DNA of 64,000 nucleotides from Notospermus geniculatus. Its lineage: Eukaryota > Nemertea > Pilidiophora > Heteronemertea > Lineidae. The stretch lies in contig NMRB01000003.1 in the NCBI GenBank assembly GCA_002633025.1, forward strand, positions 448,128-512,127, in the 5' to 3' direction. Each line of letters begins with the position of its first letter. Position 1 is the stretch's first letter. Position numbers and translations under genes: made by a program. Shown here piece by piece: positions 21,901 through 31,826 of the stretch. The notes under the pieces were generated by a model. It was given only the letters and a program-made list of their open reading frames with translations. It was not told the DNA's origin and searched no databases.

Positions 21901-24900
21901 TGTGTACTTCATGTAAACTCTTTAGGAAAGCATATTCTACAGAGGTTTCAGGACTTACCTTTTGGAAAACTGTCCAGAACAAAGGCCAAGCAGTTCATCG
22001 ACATTGTCTTGTGTAGAATTAGGTCCCTGAGTGAATAGGCCTTTCATGGACAACTTCTTTTGTGCAGCTTGAGAGGCCTGAGTGGCTGAAATGGACACAG
22101 ACCTTGGTACAAGCTAACTAACTACATGTGTAAGAAATATTGGATTCCATTGGCCACATTGCATATCAGAAGCCTTCACCTAAATTCGTAACTTACCACT
22201 GGGAAATTTTCCTGAGCAAAGTCCGAGTAACTCGTTCACGTCATCTTGTTCCTGATCAGCAGTGTTACTGGGGAATCTACCTGAGCACAAGCCAAGTAAT
22301 TCACTCATGTCATTATTCTCATCTTTATCCACACCATCCTTGTCTTTATCAGAGCCTGTAGGAAACCTTCCAGAGCACAAACCAAGAAGCTCATTCATGT
22401 TGTCCTGTGTGGCTGAATTTTCATCAGCAAGGTTGAGCTGCCTTCTAATGTACTTTTTGCTGGCAGATTTATTCACTTTTAGGAACCTGAAAAGTGAAGG
22501 TTGATAAACCTTTTCAAACTTGTAATGAGAAGATTAGTTTTAATCAGATGTGTGCAAGGTACAGCAAATACTATAGATCTCCCGTGGAAAAATTGCTTTT
22601 CTACAACATGAAAAGAAACTCCTGCTGGGAATGGAACCCACAATCTTGAAGGTGGCAGTGCTGAAGTATCCACTGCCCCACTCTGACAGTGCCTGCTTAC
22701 ATACCCATCTTCATCCAGCATCTGTGATTCGTCCATTTGGTCCGATGAAACATCCTTAGGTGTCTCAGCTATGTGAGATTCAGATGTATCACTTCTGTAC
22801 AAATCTTGTGTCTCCTCAATCGGGAGTGATAATCCGGGTGTTTTAGATGCACTGAAACCCTGAAACGATGAAACATCCGGAGTCACAAGTATGATGAATG
22901 AGCAGCTAAGAATGTTTTACATGTTAGATGTACCTTCCAAGATAAGCTCGAAGAGAATCACACAATATTGCCATATGAACTTCAAGGGCGACATGAAAAA
23001 CTGAAGAGGCTCTCCCCTCTGTACTTACCTTAGATTTGTCTGTACTTGAGCAAGCGACTTTACTGAATGGTGTAAACATGTCCTGAGTCGATCGATCGGA
23101 CGGAAATCTCTGCCTCCTGGCAGATGGAACAAGAAACTCCTCCTTTGGAGTGGTGTCAGAGGTAACAGACTGACTTCTCAGCAAAGTTGGTGTCTTCAAT
23201 AGCAGTTTATCTGGTGATAGATCAGAGAATTTGCATCTTGAAACAAAGTTCCGACCTCAAATGATAGAAATTTGATCAACTGATGACATGAATTCAGGTC
23301 ACACTCAATCAAGGTCACCTCACCTTCTTCACTAATTGTGCTTTCCTGTCTTTGAATCTTCTCCTTGGCATTCTTCGAAGAATCTTTGATGCTGGTTTCT
23401 TGTTCCTCATCTTCATCATCAGCATGTTCAGAGTCAGAGCTATTCAATTCCAGACGCATGTTGTCTTCATCAGCAAAGTCATTATCATCTTCTTCAGCCT
23501 CCTCCTCAGCATATGGTTGGGCCTGAAGTAAATCGACATCAATGAAATCACTGTACTCCTGTGCTGCGCTTCAAGACACCATCATATGCAAACGAGACTT
23601 CTGGTACTTATTAAAGCTGTGCCTCCCCAAAACCTGAGGGCTTTAGCACTCAAAACTATATGTAAGACCTCAACCCCCTCTAGCTGAGTGGTGCCCAGAA
23701 ATGCCATCTACCATTACCTGCTGTAACCGCAACCAACTAAATTACCTCTTTTTCCATTTCCTCCACCTCTTCCTCTTCATCTTGCTCAGGCTCATTTTCA
23801 ACATCCGTGTCTGTCTGATCCGTCAGCTCTGCTTCCTCTTCCTCCTCATCAACAAACCCTTCCTCATTATCAAATGCAAACGCCTCAATCCTTTTCTGTC
23901 TGGCCTCTTCTCTCCTGGCTTTCATTCCACCTAGCAATTTTTCCTTGAGTAGTTGAAGTTTTGCCCCTATAAGAAAAGGAAGAACCTGCATGTATATTCA
24001 CAGCTGGCATAATGAACATGATGAATGATTGTGGGTCTGAGAAAACACCATTCAAAGTCTGCTACAGAGCAGGGATACCCCGGAAAACTGCTTACCAGGC
24101 ACTTGAAGTTTTGGATCCAGAGCTTGCTCAGCTTCCAGCTCATATGATATCTTCCCTAGTTTCAGTACTTCCTTCTCAGCTTCATCACACTCTTTGTGAA
24201 CATAACTGCAACAGATATGAGAGAGAATAAAAGTCTGAAATTGAAACATCCACCAAGTTACTTCCACAAGGCTTCAGAACTCTATGGTACATGTAGTACG
24301 GTTACAAGGAGCAATAGGACCCGTCTGGATTATCAGTAGGCCTGCTATGCACATTGAGCAAAATATATGTGTGAAATCAAACTCGTAATTTGTTTAATGC
24401 ACAGACCTAACTTCGATCTTTTTTGCAGCTTTTGGGCTAACTTTCTTCGCATGCTTCATCAACCGCGACATCAGTCCTTGAACGCCTGTCATGGACTCGC
24501 TTTCATCATCCATGTCCAAATCGATGAAGTCCCCAGCTCCAGAGTCTAATTTCGGGTTAAGTGAAGGTAACTCCACATCAGCAAGAAGGTCAAGTTTTGA
24601 ACGAATCTTTTTAGTGCTACAGGAACCTCCATCAACAGTATCCAACCCATTGCAAGGAACTACATTTTCCTTATCACCACAGTCATTCTGCTGTAAAGCA
24701 TCTTCGTTATCTTTGGAGACTTTCTGATTTAATTTCATAGTGGCTGCATCACCACTTCCACGATGCACTATATCAGGCAGTACATCAATCGGCAAATCTT
24801 CAATCAAACCACACTCCTCTTTTTGCGAGGCTTCCACTGCCTTTTTAGCCCCATTTGAATCATCATCAGATGAACTGAATGGTGTTGTCACAAAACCAGA

Positions 24901-27900
24901 GTCCTCTGTTAATGGTTTTAGATTAACATTGTTTGCACCTTCACTCTGCTTTGCACAAGATTCGTCACATAATTCTGTTTGAGATTCTGATGCTGCAGAC
25001 TCCACAATTAAATCAGGCAAATGATCAAGATCATCGTCACTGTCCGCTGTTTCTTTGGCCTCATTCAGCTTTACACCATCAACAGTGTCCACTCCAAGAT
25101 CAGTAACTGCTTTGTCAGAAACTTTCCCTGTCTCCTCAGAAGGCTTGTCCTCCATGTCATCTGAAGTTGGCNTTTGGAGTGGTGTCAGAGGTAACAGACT
25201 GACTTCTCAGCAAAGTTGGTGTCTTCAATAGCAGTTTATCTGGTGATAGATCAGAGAATTTGCATCTTGAAACAAAGTTCCGACCTCAAATGATAGAAAT
25301 TTGATCAACTGATGACATGAATTCAGGTCACACTCAATCAAGGTCACCTCACCTTCTTCACTAATTGTGCTTTCCTGTCTTTGAATCTTCTCCTTGGCAT
25401 TCTTCGAAGAATCTTTGATGCTGGTTTCTTGTTCCTCATCTTCATCATCAGCATGTTCAGAGTCAGAGCTATTCAATTCCAGACGCATGTTGTCTTCATC
25501 AGCAAAGTCATTATCATCTTCTTCAGCCTCCTCCTCAGCATATGGTTGGGCCTGAAGTAAATCGACATCAATGAAATCACTGTACTCCTGTGCTGCGCTT
25601 CAAGACACCATCATATGCAAACGAGACTTCTGGTACTTATTAAAGCTGTGCCTCCCCAAAACCTGAGGGCTTTAGCACTCAAAACTATATGTAAGACCTC
25701 AACCCCCTCTAGCTGAGTGGTGCCCAGAAATGCCATCTACCATTACCTGCTGTAACCGCAACCAACTAAATTACCTCTTTTTCCATTTCCTCCACCTCTT
25801 CCTCTTCATCTTGCTCAGGCTCATTTTCAACATCCGTGTCTGTCTGATCCGTCAGCTCTGCTTCCTCTTCCTCCTCATCAACAAACCCTTCCTCATTATC
25901 AAATGCAAACGCCTCAATCCTTTTCTGTCTGGCCTCTTCTCTCCTGGCTTTCATTCCACCTAGCAATTTTTCCTTGAGTAGTTGAAGTTTTGCCCCTATA
26001 AGAAAAGGAAGAACCTGCATGTATATTCACAGCTGGCATAATGAACATGATGAATGATTGTGGGTCTGAGAACACCATTCAAAGTCTGCTACAGAGCAGG
26101 GATACCCCGGAAAACTGCTTACCAGGCACTTGAAGTTTTGGGTCCAGAGCTTGCTCAGCTTCTAGCTCATATGATATCTTCCCTAGTTTCAGTACTTCCT
26201 TCTCAGCTTCATCACACTCTTTGTGAACATAACTGCAACAGATATGAGAGAGAATGAAAGTCTGAAATTGAAACATCCACCAAGTTACTTCCACAAGGCT
26301 TCAGAACTCTATGGTACATGTACGGTTAAGGAGCAATAGGACCCGTCTGGATTATCAGTAGGCCTGCTATGCACATTGAGCAAAATATATGTGTGAAATC
26401 AAACTCGTAGTTTGTTTAATGTACAGACCTGACTTCGATCTTTTTTGCAGCTTTTGGGCTAACTTTCTTCGCATGCTTCATCAACCGCGACATCAGTCCT
26501 TGAACGCCTGTCATGGACTCGCTTTCATCATCCATGTCCAAATCGATAAAGTCCCCAGCTCCAGAGTCTAATTTCGGGTTAAGTGAAGGTAACTCCACAT
26601 CAGCAAGAAGGTCAAGTTTTGAACGAATCTTTTTAGTGCTACAGGAACCTCCATCAACAGTATCCAACCCATTGCAAGGAACTACATTTTCCTTACCACC
26701 ACAGTCATTCTGTTGTAAAACATCTTCGGTATCTTTGGAGACTTTCTGATTTGATTTCGAAGTGGCTGCATCACCACTTCCACGATGCACTATATCAGGC
26801 AGTACATCCATTGGCAAATCTTCAATCAAATCACACTGCTCTTTTTGTGAGGCTTCCACTGCCTTTTTAGCTCCATTTGAATCATCATCAGATGAACTGA
26901 ATGGTGTTGTCACAAAACCAGAGTCCTCTGTCAATGGTTTTAGATTAACATTGTTTGCACCTTCACTCTGATTTGCACAAGATTCCTCACGTAATTCTGT
27001 TTGAGATTCTGATGGTGCAGACTCCACAATTAAATCAGGCAAATGATCAAGATCATCGTCACTGTCCGCTGTTTCTTTGGCCTCATTCAGCTTTACACCA
27101 TCAACAGTGTCCACTACAAGATCAGTAACTGCTTTGTCAGAAACTTTCCCTGTCTCCTCAGAAGGCTTGTCCTCCATGTCATCTGAAGTTGGCACAATGT
27201 TTGTTGGACGTTTCTTTGTCTTGGGAGAATCCAGGGACATTTGCCTAGAAATGAATGAAATATCAGTACATGTAGCAGGTAAAACAGGGACCGTTTCTTA
27301 GATTTCTGTCTTTTACTCCACAGATACAACACGATTGGATGATACAATGAACACTCAGGCAAAGTTCATGAGGGGAGGATCGTAGGCTGAGCAGAGTGAA
27401 GGGGTTGAAGTCCTGGGTCCATATTCATAAACATACTTAAGTCAAAGTGTGATACTTTTCTTTTGTGTTGAACAAAGGATAACTGTCGCACTTAGACTTA
27501 AGTAGTTTTATGAATTACGGGTCCTGAAGTCTAAAGATAATGCCTACCTGATTAGAGATGTAGTTGGCCTCAACTGAGGTGCTGCAATCTGCTTATTGTT
27601 CCTTCTGTTAAGAATGTCTTGGAGATTCAACGGCTTGGGCTGGTGGTATGGCAATTTCACCCGAGCCTCTGAAATACAATAACAGAAGTATTGAGCAGAC
27701 ATCCTTCTGTCACACTATTAACTACTAGGAATTTGAAATTCTGTCTTGGTGGAAATGGAAGTCGATTTTGATTCATTGATATACCTCGGATCATTCTCTG
27801 TGTTTCACTGTGAATTTCTCGAGCTTGTAATGCCTTTTCTCTGTGTTTCTTTTCTGTAGGAGTTTTGGAAGCACCCTGAAAGTACATGGAGATGGAATAA

Positions 27901-29162
27901 TCAACATGTTCTGGTGTATAAATATATGAGATGGTCAATTTAGCCTATAGTTTCCTGTGAAAAAACGTATTGGAATGCATTGGAAACTTCTGTTTTATTT
28001 TCACTGAACAATCACTTACCTTTCCCTTCGACCAACGACCAGACTTCGGTGCCACAAACCCATCATCGTTAGCGTCATCACCATCATTATTATCAGCTCG
28101 TTCATCATCACTGCCATCAGAATTGGAACCATCATCTGATTCCTCACTATTCATCTCTGTATCAAATATGTCATTCCTCAACACAGGTTTCTGAATATAA
28201 AGCAGAACAATGAAATTTCACTCACCAGTTTTGCCTTCACCCAGACATATGCATTTATAGTCCAATATTATGTCCCCAAGCCTCCACCTCACTTGCCTGT
28301 AACATGAGTGCGGATTACCAAGCAGTCATAGAGCACCCATCAAAAATGGTTGCTCCTGAGTATTCAACTTCAAGCAACCTGAGACTGATGTTGACAAGAT
28401 TTAAGGCACATGCTAACTTACATTATTAGCATTTGTCTTTTCACTTTCATGACTTTCACTTTCAGCCGTCGCAGAGCCAATTTCAGAATCATCATCCGTG
28501 TCACTGTCATCCAGCATCCTTTTCACTCTCATCCTTCTGTTTTGTGTTAGGCTGGCATCTTCCTCATCACTTTTCCCAGAGCCTGCTTCATCATCACTAT
28601 CTTGGATTGTCGAAACTCTTGTCGCATCTGTAATTTCATCATCACTGTCATCCAAAAGTGATCGATTCATTTTTGACCCTTTTTTACGCTTCACAAGGAT
28701 TTCTTCATCGCTGTCTGAATCTGCCAGATTACTCCCAATCACAGAAGAAGACTTCAGTTGGCATTCATTATCTGAATCATGTTCCTCATCACTGCCATCC
28801 TGCATGTCCTGTGGACTTGGACTCTGACTCGGTTCATCGTGTTCATCGCGGTTCATTGTGTTCATCGTGTCGATTTCACTTCTTTGTGATATGCTTGACG
28901 TTACAGACTGTTCATCATCACTGCCATGCTGTGGACTTGGACTCTGACTCGGTTCCTCGCGTTCATTTTCAATTTCACTTAAGTCCCTTCTTTGTGATAT
29001 GCTTGACGTAACAGACTGTTCATCATCAGAGTCATCAACAGCAAGGTTCAGGTTGCTCAACTCATTGGACTTCGTCTCTTCCTCGACAGGAGGATCAACC
29101 TCATCACTGAAGTCCATTGGCGATGGTGGTAGCTCGTCATCTGAGTTAGACATGGCCTGCAT
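18995..29162 (-). CDS. CLSPN: claspin, checkpoint adaptor for ATR-Chk1
   Basis: Twenty coding exons: 29162-28422, 28190-28020, 27875-27785, 27668-27548, 27244-26429, 26232-26123, 25995-25775, 25551-25353, 23210-23029, 22859-22705, 22486-22197, 22085-21959, 21815-21272, 21047-20917, 20782-20609, 20440-20319, 20056-19929, 19737-19552, 19450-19270, 19185-18995. They total 4881 bp, an exact 1627 codons, if the twice-assembled segment is counted once. Claspin hallmarks in order are SETQRMIRG with [20 protein letters not shown] before an acidic run, [10 protein letters not shown], eight xELxGLCSGxF motifs, [11 protein letters not shown] with [22 protein letters not shown], and a C-terminal SIFKLMEH. 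Human claspin is 1339 residues, so this one is longer. In animals claspin binds replication forks and presents phosphorylated motifs to Chk1; the nuclear location is inferred. The start may instead be ATG 29153; an acceptor at 29178 implies a 5' non-coding exon. Confidence 0.93.
21413..22397 (-). other. CLSPN: eight Chk1-binding motifs in claspin
   Basis: Three exons encode eight copies of the Chk1-binding consensus ExxxLC[ST]GxF. Three are in 22486-22197 ([33 protein letters not shown]), one in 22085-21959 ([11 protein letters not shown]) and four in 21815-21272 ([22 protein letters not shown], and [11 protein letters not shown] twice). The spacers are Ser/Thr/Gln-rich, often with DTQSN before the motif. 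In vertebrates the Ser in LC[ST]G is the phosphorylated residue that Chk1 recognises. Confidence 0.9.
22615..22690 (-). repeat. tRNA-derived SINE fragment in claspin intron
   Basis: On the minus strand the run GGGTTCCATTCCCAGCAG follows CTGCCACCTTCAAGATT, resembling a tRNA T-arm with a B-box-like GGTTCCATTCC. The acceptor-stem part is not recognisable. It lies in the intron between 22705 and 22486. Confidence 0.35.
23144..25171. repeat. 2.03 kb claspin segment, first of two near-identical copies
   Basis: Aligned with 25173-27193 at a constant offset of 2029 bp across exons and introns. The first 0.9 kb is identical; differences (small indels and substitutions) appear after about 24045. The copy ends exactly at the N at 25172. 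Confidence 0.92.
25173..27193. repeat. 2.02 kb claspin segment, second copy
   Basis: Begins right after the N at 25172 and in the middle of an exon. On the minus strand, reading across the junction shifts frame and meets TGA four codons past the N codon, whereas skipping one copy keeps the whole gene in frame. Overlapping contig ends that were not merged are the simplest explanation. Confidence 0.92.
27413..27534. mobile_element. MITE in claspin intron
   Basis: Imperfect terminal inverted repeats (GGGTCCATATTCATAAAC and TTATGAATTACGGGTCC) with an inner CTTAAGT palindrome on each side, between claspin exons 27548 and 27244. Confidence 0.6.
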
Positions 29163-29177
29163 TACCTTTAGTTTTTG

Positions 29178-30100
29178 CTGCAAACAATACAAAAGGAAAT
29201 GGATCATACTCATCAAAGCCACCTAGCCTAGGCCTATTTGTCCTCGGCCTAGCTACCTACCTGAAGCTGAACTTGTAAGATAAGGCTAGGCCTAGCTAGC
29301 TAGGCGAGCCTCAATATTGTCCCATTGATTGATGACTCATTATTCGTCATCGTGGCTCTAGTAGTATTAGGGCAGGGGCCGAACCTACTAGGCTTACATG
29401 TAGGCTAGGGGATCGGATGCGGGTCGGGGAGGTTCCGACAGTTTTTTTCAGATTGCCATAGCCTATGACACGTGATCTGCTTCTCTTTGTCATGTTTGTT
29501 GAGGTTAGGCCTAACACACACAGTGGGTGAGTGAGCAATGTCACTATTTACACACAGTCACAGTCATTGACTGAGTCAATCACCACACCAGTTGAGTTGT
29601 GGTCATGGATGGACTGGTCACTGTGGTGGTGGACTCATGGATCATGATCATCATATGACATGAAAGAGGTATAGGCCTACAGGATGAATGGACTGGTTAT
29701 TCCACGTACATTACAATACATGTAGGCCTAGGTAGGGGGTAGGCCTAGGCCCAGGTCCCTCCGTCCCGCCTCCCACATTGTCCTACCGGTAGGCCTGTCT
29801 ACACTACACTACAGTACAGGCACTGCTGGTGCCGTACATCAGATGCACTCTCATGCACTGTGCAGTCAAGGCAGTGCATTCTCCACGATCATGAATGAGA
29901 TTGAGAACAAGCGCTGTCAAAGACACTGCTCATGCTGTTATTAGAGTCCCGATCGCAGGCCACGCACACCTACCATAAACTTAGGGGCCGAATCATTCCC
30001 CTCGACCCCGATCATCGTCTATTGACAAGGCTGAAACACTTTATTTCAAGAAATCGGTTCGTTTGTTTATCATTTAGCCGGCGGACTTCCTTTTTTGTGG
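29178..30100. other. claspin upstream region
   Basis: No coding exon is recognised. The stretch is rich in TAGGCCTA words and lies upstream of the first claspin coding exon, so it should hold its 5' non-coding exon and part of its promoter. Neither can be placed precisely. Confidence 0.4.
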
Positions 30101-30126
30101 TTCCCGCGTATTTGTGCGCATGCGCA
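30101..30126. promoter_or_regulatory. E2F-like and NRF1-like sites
   Basis: TTCCCGCG is followed 14 bases later by TGCGCATGCGCA, a perfect palindromic NRF1 consensus. They lie about 1 kb upstream of the claspin coding start. Claspin is a known E2F target in mammals, so a role in its promoter is plausible; no transcription start is visible. Confidence 0.35.
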
Positions 30127-30503
30127 TGACAGACGCGTTGTGTGAGTGGTTCCGTATCCGGTTCTTTTGCCGCACACGGTCGCATTCGTAATAGTTTGGG
30201 TTTTTCCTTCATTCTTCGTAAACACCCTGCAGTCAGGCTGCCGGAACACAGATTGCCTAGCAACACCCGCGAAGAAAATATGCACCTGCAAAAACTGGTT
30301 GTCTGAAGGGCGTGCTCATCGCTCAATATCAACAAGGCATATATTTGATAATGCAAACTTGAAAGTAATACTTCAATATACCATAGCGGAAGAACACTTC
30401 GCCAAGTTTGCGTAATCGGTGAGCCACAATTCATATCCCTCCATTTCAATATGACAGGCACAGTTTTAAATCTGGGACAGTTTCGGGTTCTAAATTGAGA
30501 ATA

Positions 30504-30596
30504 GAGAGTTTTCGCAAAGCCCCGAAACGCCGACGCGAACGTCTATCCTATTGTTCGCTGCTCTCTTCGTGGCATCGGGGGCTTTGAGAAAACTCC
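30504..30596. mobile_element. MITE family G (GAGTTTTCGCAAAGCCCC), copy 1
   Basis: Ends GAGAGTTTTCGCAAAGCCCC and GGGGGCTTTGAGAAAACTCC, about 93 bp in all. It is the first and most diverged of five copies within 4 kb. Confidence 0.8.
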
Positions 30597-30785
30597 ATAA
30601 TGGCACGGTCGACCGCCGATCCCATCAAAGAAGCATGCATTCGCAACGTGATCTATACTGCATACCGATATGCAGAATGTCATCACTTTCATGATTTCGT
30701 CTGGGTCTTGGGTTGAAGTTTCGGAACCGCTCTTAGGGCCTACTTCCACCTGCGTCAACTGTACTGCGACCGTCCGTCAGTCTCG

Positions 30786-30815
30786 CCCCCCCCCCCCACA
30801 CACACACACACACAG
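30786..30815. repeat. C-run followed by CA microsatellite
   Basis: About a dozen C residues followed by roughly nine CA units. Confidence 0.85.
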
Positions 30816-31016
30816 ACACTCAGGAGTTAGATCGCCGGCCTCCAATAATTGCCCCCAAAATATTTTTAAAATGAAGGGGTCCAGATGAGTGAGGGTGTAT
30901 ATTGATGATAAGTACGAGATCAAGAACTTGATACAGCTCATAACGGTCGGCTTACCGTACCGATAAGATGATACGCATAGTCGCTGAACGGAGTAACCAC
31001 TACCTGGCTGCCGGGG

Positions 31017-31194
31017 CAGGGCCGTATTTAACTTTTTGGTCCAGGGGGCAGAAGCCTCTCTGGGGGGGGGGGGGCAGAAGACCTCTTTTTGCCGTTTTTG
31101 CCCAAAATCCGCATGAAAATCACGTTGTTTGGTTGGCTCAGGGGGGCAACTGCCCCCCCCTCGCCCCCTTTAAATACGGCCCTGCGGGGGCATA
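31017..31194. mobile_element. MITE with CAGGGCCGTATTTAA ends
   Basis: CAGGGCCGTATTTAA on the left pairs with TTAAATACGGCCCTG on the right around G- and C-rich runs. A CAGGGCCGTA-type terminus is common in hAT elements. A related end (AGCTACGGCCCTGAGG) lies at about 37272-37287. Confidence 0.7.
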
Positions 31195-31689
31195 TTCGTC
31201 CCCTATTTAACTTGTCAGTCGGGCGAACCTACCACCAATGGTGAGGCAGTATTTGCAATGCAGGATCAAGATGTAGCCTACATTGACTGAAGTGAATTTC
31301 AAACCAGGGGTGCATGGACTTTGATCTCACTTGGGCCGACGTTTAGTTACTTAATTGCGTATAATATTCCGCAAACTTGTCACGCGGATCATCTCCACCA
31401 AAAAAAACAAAAATGCAAGCAGTCATCATCTTGACATTTAATTTAAGGTCATTCTTTCCACTCGGTAAAGTCGAAAACTTCCTGGTTCACAAATCGAAGT
31501 TTATAAAAGTATTTATTTTTACAAGTTACGCCTAAGACAAATCAATGGAGGTATTGTTCTTCACTCTCCTCGTCGCTTGGTCCCACGTTCCAGTTTCAAG
31601 TTTTTCCTGATCCCACTGGCAGCGATTCAGGAACTTTTACACCCCTCGATCGGGTCAACACTCACCTGCACCTCCTTCTGAAGCAGAGG

Positions 31690-31697
31690 TATAAAAG
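31690..31697 (+). promoter_or_regulatory. TATA box of the ependymin-related gene
   Basis: TATAAAAG lies about 137 bases before the ATG at 31827. The surrounding block is repeated in degenerate form at about 36510-36860. Confidence 0.55.
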
Positions 31698-31826
31698 GGT
31701 TACAGGCCCCGTTTCTTGTTCATTGCATGAGTGCTGTTGGTTGTAACGATTTGGCCACCACTAACGAGAAGTTTGGTAGAAGTTGCGCAGCCACTCGAAA
31801 ATCTGTGTTGAACTTGATACAGGGAA

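Noticed and set aside
23196-25488. Real exon duplication inside claspin
   Set aside because: The duplicated part includes identical introns, meets at an N, and breaks the reading frame; an assembly overlap explains it better.
28433-29226. Plus-strand Ser-rich open frames opposite claspin
   Set aside because: They are antisense shadows of the acidic Asp/Ser-rich claspin exon and have no independent evidence.
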